Of a stretch of DNA of 16,794 nucleotides, positions 12,686 to 16,794 are shown piece by piece. Where the stretch lies: contig CAZMUD010000021.1 of the NCBI GenBank assembly GCA_964569715.1, forward strand, positions 1-16,794, written 5' to 3'. A program made the position numbers and the translations under genes. Numbering within the stretch: the first letter of the stretch is position 1; each line of letters begins with the position of its first letter. Under the pieces are notes generated by a model that was not told where the DNA came from, did no database searches, and saw only the letters and a list, made by a program, of their open reading frames with translations. The stretch comes from CAZMUD01 sp964569715. GTDB taxonomy: Bacteria; Chloroflexota; Dehalococcoidia; Dehalococcoidales; UBA2162.

Positions 12686-13726
12686 TCACGGATAAATCGC
12701 CAGTGCCTCGAGCCCGGTAGTTTCAGGCAAGCCGAGCATAAGGTTCATACTCTGGATGGCTTGCCCGGCTCCCCCTTTAACCAGGTTGTCAAGGCAGCTA
12801 ATAACGATGAGCTTCTCTCCCCGGCGGTCAATGGTGGGGTGAATGAAACAAAGGTTGTTCCCCCAGGTGTGCCTGGTATGGGGAGAGAATTCTACTACCT
12901 TGACGAAGGGCTTATCCTTGTAGAAGTCCAGATAGAGGTGCCTTAGCTCTTCCCTCCCTTTTTCGCCGGCAGCCACTTTACCCGGGGAGAGAGTGGCATA
13001 GCCGGTGGTTAGTATTCCCCTGGTCATTGGTATCAGATGGGGGACAAAGGTTACTGAGGGCGGCTGCTGGGGGCGAAGTAGCTTTAGCTCCTGGACAATC
13101 TCAGGCAGGTGTCTGTGCCCGTCTAAGGCATAGGCGGTAACATCCTCATTAGCCTCTGAGTAGTGAGTTTGCTGGCTGAGGGTTCTGCCGGCTCCGGAGA
13201 CACCGGACTTGCTATCAATAATAATGTCAGGCTCAATTAAGCCTGCCTTAACTGCCGGGGCTAAAGCCAGAATAGCCCCGGTGGGGTAGCAACCGGGATT
13301 AGCCACCAGTTGGGCAGAGGCAATCTGAGATTGGTATAGTTCAACGAGACCATAAACCGCTTGCTTAAGCAGTTGTGGAGCGGGGTGAGTAAAGCCATAC
13401 CAGGGCAGATACTCCGCAGCATCCTTCAGCCTGAAATCGGCACTAATATCCACCACCTTAACACCACGGTTGAGCAACGGTATGACTTCTTTAGCACTCT
13501 CCTTATGAGGCATGGCGGAAAAGGCTAAATCAACCTCACCTAGCTCAGCTTCAATAGTCAGGTCTAGGCTAGCCAGATGAGGGAAAACCGTGCCCAGCTT
13601 CTGCCCAGCCGCACTCCGACCGGTAACTGAAGTAAGCTCCACCTGTGGGTGCTGATGCAGTAGTCTGGCCAGTTCAACACCGACATAACCGGTAACATTG
13701 ATAATGCCTACTTTGGTTTTACTCAC
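12686..13726 (-). CDS. argC: N-acetyl-gamma-glutamyl-phosphate reductase
   Basis: ArgC reduces N-acetyl-gamma-glutamyl phosphate with NADPH to the semialdehyde, the third step of arginine (ornithine) synthesis. The 346 residues match the usual family length. The catalytic cysteine is Cys146 in NPGCYPTG. Other family landmarks are the N-terminal nucleotide loop GIINVTGYVG (7-16), DSKSGVSGAG (171-180), the active-site histidine region GHRHLPEI (203-210), a PHLIPMTRG (229-237) and the C-terminal DNLVKGGAGQAIQSMN. The start is a GTG at 13724-13726 with GGGAGG 7 bases upstream. No other arginine gene is within the window, and the neighbours on both sides are unrelated, so argC may be transcribed alone. 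Confidence 0.96.
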   Translation of the reverse strand: MSKTKVGIINVTGYVGVELARLLHQHPQVELTSVTGRSAAGQKLGTVFPHLASLDLTIEAELGEVDLAFSAMPHKESAKEVIPLLNRGVKVVDISADFRLKDAAEYLPWYGFTHPAPQLLKQAVYGLVELYQSQIASAQLVANPGCYPTGAILALAPAVKAGLIEPDIIIDSKSGVSGAGRTLSQQTHYSEANEDVTAYALDGHRHLPEIVQELKLLRPQQPPSVTFVPHLIPMTRGILTTGYATLSPGKVAAGEKGREELRHLYLDFYKDKPFVKVVEFSPHTRHTWGNNLCFIHPTIDRRGEKLIVISCLDNLVKGGAGQAIQSMNLMLGLPETTGLEALAIYP

Positions 13727-13766
13727 TTTTTAGCCTCCCGTCCCTTTTCACCTGATTTTTGGTTAA

Positions 13767-13775
13767 AGTATATCA
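13767..13775 (-). promoter_or_regulatory. Extended -10 promoter of argC
   Basis: On the minus strand TGATATACT: TGn followed by TATACT (13767-13772). There is no convincing -35 at 17 bases, as expected for an extended -10 promoter. The transcript would start near 13760, 34 bases before the GTG. Confidence 0.45.
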
Positions 13776-13791
13776 CAAGCTCGCCTCAAAT

Positions 13792-15489
13792 TTATACTAG
13801 CCTTCCTCCCCTGAGACCGTTAAGGATATATTGAATCTCAATGCTGGTTAAGCCAAAGCGGTGTAGAGCGTGGCGAGTTATCTCTAGGCTAGCTTCAAAC
13901 TCAGGACGAACTAGTTCAGCAACACCGATGCCTTTTAACAGTTCAGCATCTGCATCACGGTGAACTCGAGCCACTATATCAAGCCTGGGGTTAATTCTCA
14001 GAGCATTTCTGGCAGTTAATTCTATAGCTATAAAATCAGGGAAGGTGCAAATAAGGACACGAGCCTTATTTAACTGAGCATAGGCAAGTATCGTAGGGTT
14101 GCTGGCATCTCCATAGATGCAGGGGACCCCTCTAGCGTGTAGTTCTGAGATGACTTGAGGGTCAAGGTCAATCACCAAGTAGGAAAAGCTTCGCCGCTCT
14201 AGAACCTTTGTCAGATTCCTCCCAATGCGACCATGCCCGCAAATTACAGCATGCCCCGATAGCTGCCATTGCCTACTCTGCCAACCCGGGTCAAGCCGTC
14301 TTGCTACTAGCAGGCCAAATCTTTTTCGCTGGCTGAGCCGTTTGTAGAGGAATGAGGCAAAGCTTAAAGCAAAGGGGGTGAGCAACATGGTGATAATGGC
14401 ACTGGTCAAAGTCAAGGAGTAAAGATATTGTGAGATGATGCCGGATTCTATACCCATCCTAGCCAGGATAAAGCTGAACTCTCCTATCTGTATTAGTCCC
14501 ATACCAGCAAAGAGAGCTGTCTTAGGGCTATAACCGAAGAACCAAGGAATAAGAGAGCAAATGATAAATTTAGCTACCATTATGACCGCTACCACTATAG
14601 TGATAACCGCTATATTCTCCACCACAAAACGGGGGTCGGCTAGCATACCTAGAGAGATAAAAAAGATGGCAACGAAGATGTCACGCAGTGGGACAATATT
14701 AGCCAGGGCTTGGCGGGCAAAGGCAGATTGGCTAATCAGCAAGCCGGCAATAAAAGCGCCAACGGCGGCAGATAAGCCGAAGAAGTAAGCGCCAAAAGCT
14801 GCCACCAAGCACAGAGCGACTATTGTCAAAAGGAACAATTCCCCAGAACGCTCCCCGGCGACCCTCCTTAATAGCCAGGGCAATCCCCATATACCCAGGG
14901 CCAGCATAACCCCGATAAAGAGTACCGCCTTGAGTATAGCTATCCCCAAAGACAACCATAATGCCTCCCCTCCCCCACCCATGGCGGGCAGAATAATCAT
15001 CAAGGGCACCACACTCAGGTCTTGCACCAGAAGAATTCCTATCATAACGCGACCATGCCCTGAATCGAGCTCTCCCCGCTCTATAAGGGTTTTAAGCACA
15101 ATCACGGTGCTACTAAGGGCAATGAGAAAGCCAAAAAAGATTGCCTCAAACATTGCCCATCCCAGTAGCTTGCCTAAAGCTAATCCCACCGCTGCCGTGA
15201 GTAATATCTGGGCTATGCCGCCTAATATGGCAATCCTGCCTATTCGTATGAGTTCTCTAAAGGAAAACTCAAGACCTAGTGTAAAGAGAAGAAGGATAAC
15301 CCCGATGGTGGCTAGAGCATGGATTGTCTCCAGGTCACTAACCAAACCAAAGCCATGGGGGCCAACTGCAATCCCCCCCGCCAGATAGCCCAAAATAATG
15401 GGTAACCTCGCTCGACGGGCTAACATACCGCCAGCTAAAGCAGCAACTAAGACAATGATTAAGTTAAGCCCAAGCCCCAGTTCTTCCAT
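13792..15489 (-). CDS. KefB-type monovalent cation:proton antiporter with RCK/TrkA-N domain
   Basis: A 565-residue CPA2-family membrane transporter. About 12 to 13 hydrophobic helices cover residues 5-385, with family motifs: LGYLAGGIAVGPHG (33-46), LLLFTLGLEF (66-75), VQDLSVVPL (155-163) and GLIQIGEFSFIL (331-342). A cytoplasmic Rossmann domain (RCK_N/TrkA-N) follows from about 412 to 530; its GHGRIG (418-423) and the acidic residues near 441-443 (DLD) would bind a nucleotide such as NAD(H). There is no TrkA-C domain, which is normal for KefB-like proteins. The likely role is K+ or Na+ efflux in exchange for protons, gated by the RCK domain; the ion cannot be read from sequence. The ATG has a modest GAGG ribosome binding site 9 bases upstream. 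It is divergent from folC. Confidence 0.92.
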   Translation of the reverse strand: MEELGLGLNLIIVLVAALAGGMLARRARLPIILGYLAGGIAVGPHGFGLVSDLETIHALATIGVILLLFTLGLEFSFRELIRIGRIAILGGIAQILLTAAVGLALGKLLGWAMFEAIFFGFLIALSSTVIVLKTLIERGELDSGHGRVMIGILLVQDLSVVPLMIILPAMGGGGEALWLSLGIAILKAVLFIGVMLALGIWGLPWLLRRVAGERSGELFLLTIVALCLVAAFGAYFFGLSAAVGAFIAGLLISQSAFARQALANIVPLRDIFVAIFFISLGMLADPRFVVENIAVITIVVAVIMVAKFIICSLIPWFFGYSPKTALFAGMGLIQIGEFSFILARMGIESGIISQYLYSLTLTSAIITMLLTPFALSFASFLYKRLSQRKRFGLLVARRLDPGWQSRQWQLSGHAVICGHGRIGRNLTKVLERRSFSYLVIDLDPQVISELHARGVPCIYGDASNPTILAYAQLNKARVLICTFPDFIAIELTARNALRINPRLDIVARVHRDADAELLKGIGVAELVRPEFEASLEITRHALHRFGLTSIEIQYILNGLRGGRLV

Positions 15490-15597
15490 AGGTTATACCT
15501 CAATTGATAAAAGTAGCCAGACAGTAGCTATTTTACCACAGAAGCCAAAGTAAGGCAGTTGCTCAACGCTAGAACCCCGCTAAAAATAGTAAACATG

Positions 15598-15606
15598 TGT
15601 TATCAT
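15598..15606 (+). promoter_or_regulatory. Candidate extended -10 upstream of a 12-residue frame
   Basis: TGTTATCAT: TGn followed by TATCAT (5 of 6). No -35 is recognisable. The transcript would begin near 15613, 5 bases before an AGGAG ribosome binding site. Confidence 0.3.
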
Positions 15607-15630
15607 CAATTTTCCATAGGAGTAGAGCCG

Positions 15631-15669
15631 ATGCATAAGATATATTTATTGATGTGGCCAGCGGGTTAG
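15631..15669 (+). CDS. Possible 12-residue leader peptide upstream of folC
   Basis: ATG to TAG encodes MHKIYLLMWPAG. AGGAG (15618-15622) sits 8 bases upstream, an ideal spacing. So short a frame can arise by chance, and I see no attenuator hairpin after it. Its residues do not form the run of one amino acid expected for a classical attenuation leader. Confidence 0.25.
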   Translation: MHKIYLLMWPAG

Positions 15670-15680
15670 GCTCGTTTTAG

Positions 15681-15709
15681 TTGTTGGGGGTTAGTAGCGG
15701 TGATATAAT
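15681..15709 (+). promoter_or_regulatory. Promoter of folC
   Basis: A perfect extended -10, TGATATAAT (15701-15709), with TTGTTG (15681-15686) as a partial -35 at 17 bases. The predicted start is near 15716, 22 bases before the GTG start of folC and 2 bases before an ATG that opens a 7-codon frame. Confidence 0.65.
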
Positions 15710-15737
15710 TGGCTTTAATGTTTGTCAGGGAGATGGG

Positions 15738-16794
15738 GTGAGGTTGATAAATACTCGCTATCAGCAGGCTCTAGACTATATCTACAGCTTTATCGACTAT
15801 GAAAGGGAGCCCAGGCCGCGCGATGCAGCTCATTATGACATCAGGCGTATGGATGAACTGCTGGCTCGGTTAGGTAACCCTCACCTAAAAGCCAGGACAG
15901 TTCATATCGCCGGCAGCAAGGGCAAGGGAAGTGTGGCTGTCATGATAGCGTCAGCCCTCACTGCCTCCGGTTATACTACCGGGCTTTACACCTCACCCCA
16001 TTTGCATACCTTCAACGAGCGTATCAGGGTTGATGACAAGTTAATCTCTAACCGAGAGCTGGTTGCTCTGGTGGAGAAGCTTAAACCCGAGGTTGAGGTG
16101 GTAAACGAGAAAGCCACCTACGGTCTGTTGACCACCTTTGAGCTGATAACGGCTCTGGGTTTTGCCTACTTCAAGCTAAAGGGGGTAGATTTTCAGGTAA
16201 TTGAGGTAGGGCTGGGCGGCAGGCTTGATGCTACCAATGTAGTCCAGCCTGAGATTTGCCTTATCACCTCGATTAGCTTCGACCATATGGAAGTATTGGG
16301 TAATACCCTGGTTGAAATTGCTACTCAGAAGGCTGGTATTATTAAACCCAATAGCATAGTGGTAACCTCCCCCCAGGTTGATGAGGTGGACAAGGTAATC
16401 GAGGAGACCTGCCTTGGTTGTAAGGCAGAACTGCTCAGGGTAGGCAGTGATGTCACCTGGCAGAGTCTCGGTTTTGATTATAACCGGCAATCACTTCGAG
16501 TGAAGGGAAGACTGGGTAGTTATGAATTATCAATCCCGCTTCTGGGCCAGCATCAGCTAGAGAATGCGGCTACAGCGGTGGCTGCCCTGGAGGTTTTGGC
16601 TGAAAATGGTTTCCATATTTCCAGAGATAGTATCGCTGAAGGTCTGGCGAAGGTGAGATGGCCGGGCCGACTCCAGGTTCTAAGCTGTCATCCCCTTCTG
16701 GTAGTTGATGGTGCCCATAACCCCACCTCAGCCCGGAAATTGAAGCAGTCTCTTGAGCAATACTTTGACTTTGACCGAGCTATCTTGATTATCG
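15738..16794 (+). CDS. folC: Folylpolyglutamate synthase / dihydrofolate synthase (3' end outside window)
   Basis: FolC is an ATP-dependent Mur-ligase-type enzyme that adds glutamate to dihydropteroate or folates. The frame is open from here to the right edge, giving about 352 residues of an expected 420-450. Motifs: HYDIRRMDELL (32-42), P-loop GSKGKGS (59-65), a TSPHLHTFNERI stretch, GLGGRLDATN (158-167), SFDHMEVLG, GQHQLENAATAV, and DGAHNP (324-329). The start is inferred: GTG at 15738 with AGGGAG 5 bases upstream gives MRLINTRYQQ; a TTG at 15744, in frame, is the alternative but its nearest ribosome binding site is poorly spaced. A 7-codon upstream frame ends in TGA overlapping the GTG (GTGA). 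The KefB-type antiporter gene is divergent. Confidence 0.95.
   Translation, partial: MRLINTRYQQALDYIYSFIDYEREPRPRDAAHYDIRRMDELLARLGNPHLKARTVHIAGSKGKGSVAVMIASALTASGYTTGLYTSPHLHTFNERIRVDDKLISNRELVALVEKLKPEVEVVNEKATYGLLTTFELITALGFAYFKLKGVDFQVIEVGLGGRLDATNVVQPEICLITSISFDHMEVLGNTLVEIATQKAGIIKPNSIVVTSPQVDEVDKVIEETCLGCKAELLRVGSDVTWQSLGFDYNRQSLRVKGRLGSYELSIPLLGQHQLENAATAVAALEVLAENGFHISRDSIAEGLAKVRWPGRLQVLSCHPLLVVDGAHNPTSARKLKQSLEQYFDFDRAILII

Noticed and set aside
12656..12946. Plus-strand 96-codon frame over the end of argC
   Set aside because: Lies opposite clear ArgC coding sequence; the translation has no family features.
14930..15388. Plus-strand 152-codon frame over the antiporter gene
   Set aside because: Antisense shadow of the hydrophobic helices, rich in Pro, Arg and Ser as expected from reversed transmembrane codons.
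16176..16490. Minus-strand 104-codon frame near the right edge
   Set aside because: Lies entirely opposite the folC frame, which has P-loop and other conserved motifs on the plus strand.

Overview
The window reads as a piece of bacterial chromosome with mixed housekeeping and accessory genes on both strands. The organism is best guessed as a Chloroflexota bacterium of the Dehalococcoidia type. That guess rests on the gene mix: bacterial gyrA next to an alpha/beta hydrolase and a TIGR03960-type radical SAM protein, a DUF1464 protein otherwise best known from archaea, a short NifU-type scaffold, and frequent GTG/TTG starts. It is inference, not proof. Promoters are ordinary bacterial sigma-70-like boxes, and several suggest leaderless or near-leaderless mRNAs.

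Left part (1-3990): the 3' part of gyrA and a small alpha/beta hydrolase run rightward. They meet a leftward B12-binding-type radical SAM gene whose stop codon overlaps the hydrolase stop. The radical SAM gene appears to start at a TTG (3988-3990) with an excellent ribosome binding site and a -10 box just upstream.

Accessory part (4120-7467): a leftward four-gene cassette (141-aa unknown protein, orotate-phosphoribosyltransferase-like protein, tail-anchored membrane protein, divergent OMP-decarboxylase-like protein) faces a rightward XRE-family repressor gene. The two promoters lie back to back. Each carries a near-identical palindrome (ACCATATGGT, ACCATTTGGT) inside its -35/-10 spacer, 41 bp apart centre to centre. 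This is the best candidate in the window for an undescribed, repressor-controlled system; a plain UMP-synthesis or salvage role is the conservative alternative.

Middle part (7527-9694): a leftward metallo-beta-lactamase-fold protein, a rightward HIT-family hydrolase, a leftward tRNA-Glu(UUC) with encoded CCA and its own promoter, and a rightward VTT/DedA-type membrane protein.

9893-11952: a tightly coupled pair (ATGA overlap), a DUF1464 ASKHA-fold predicted kinase and a radical SAM/SPASM protein, behind a clear promoter.

Right part (12021-16794): a leftward run with a CC-motif unknown protein directly behind a NifU-like Fe-S scaffold, then argC and a KefB-type cation/proton antiporter. Divergent from these is folC, which runs off the right edge. 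The antiporter-folC intergenic region holds two candidate rightward promoters and two tiny upstream reading frames.

No IS element, integrase, CRISPR array or rRNA was seen.
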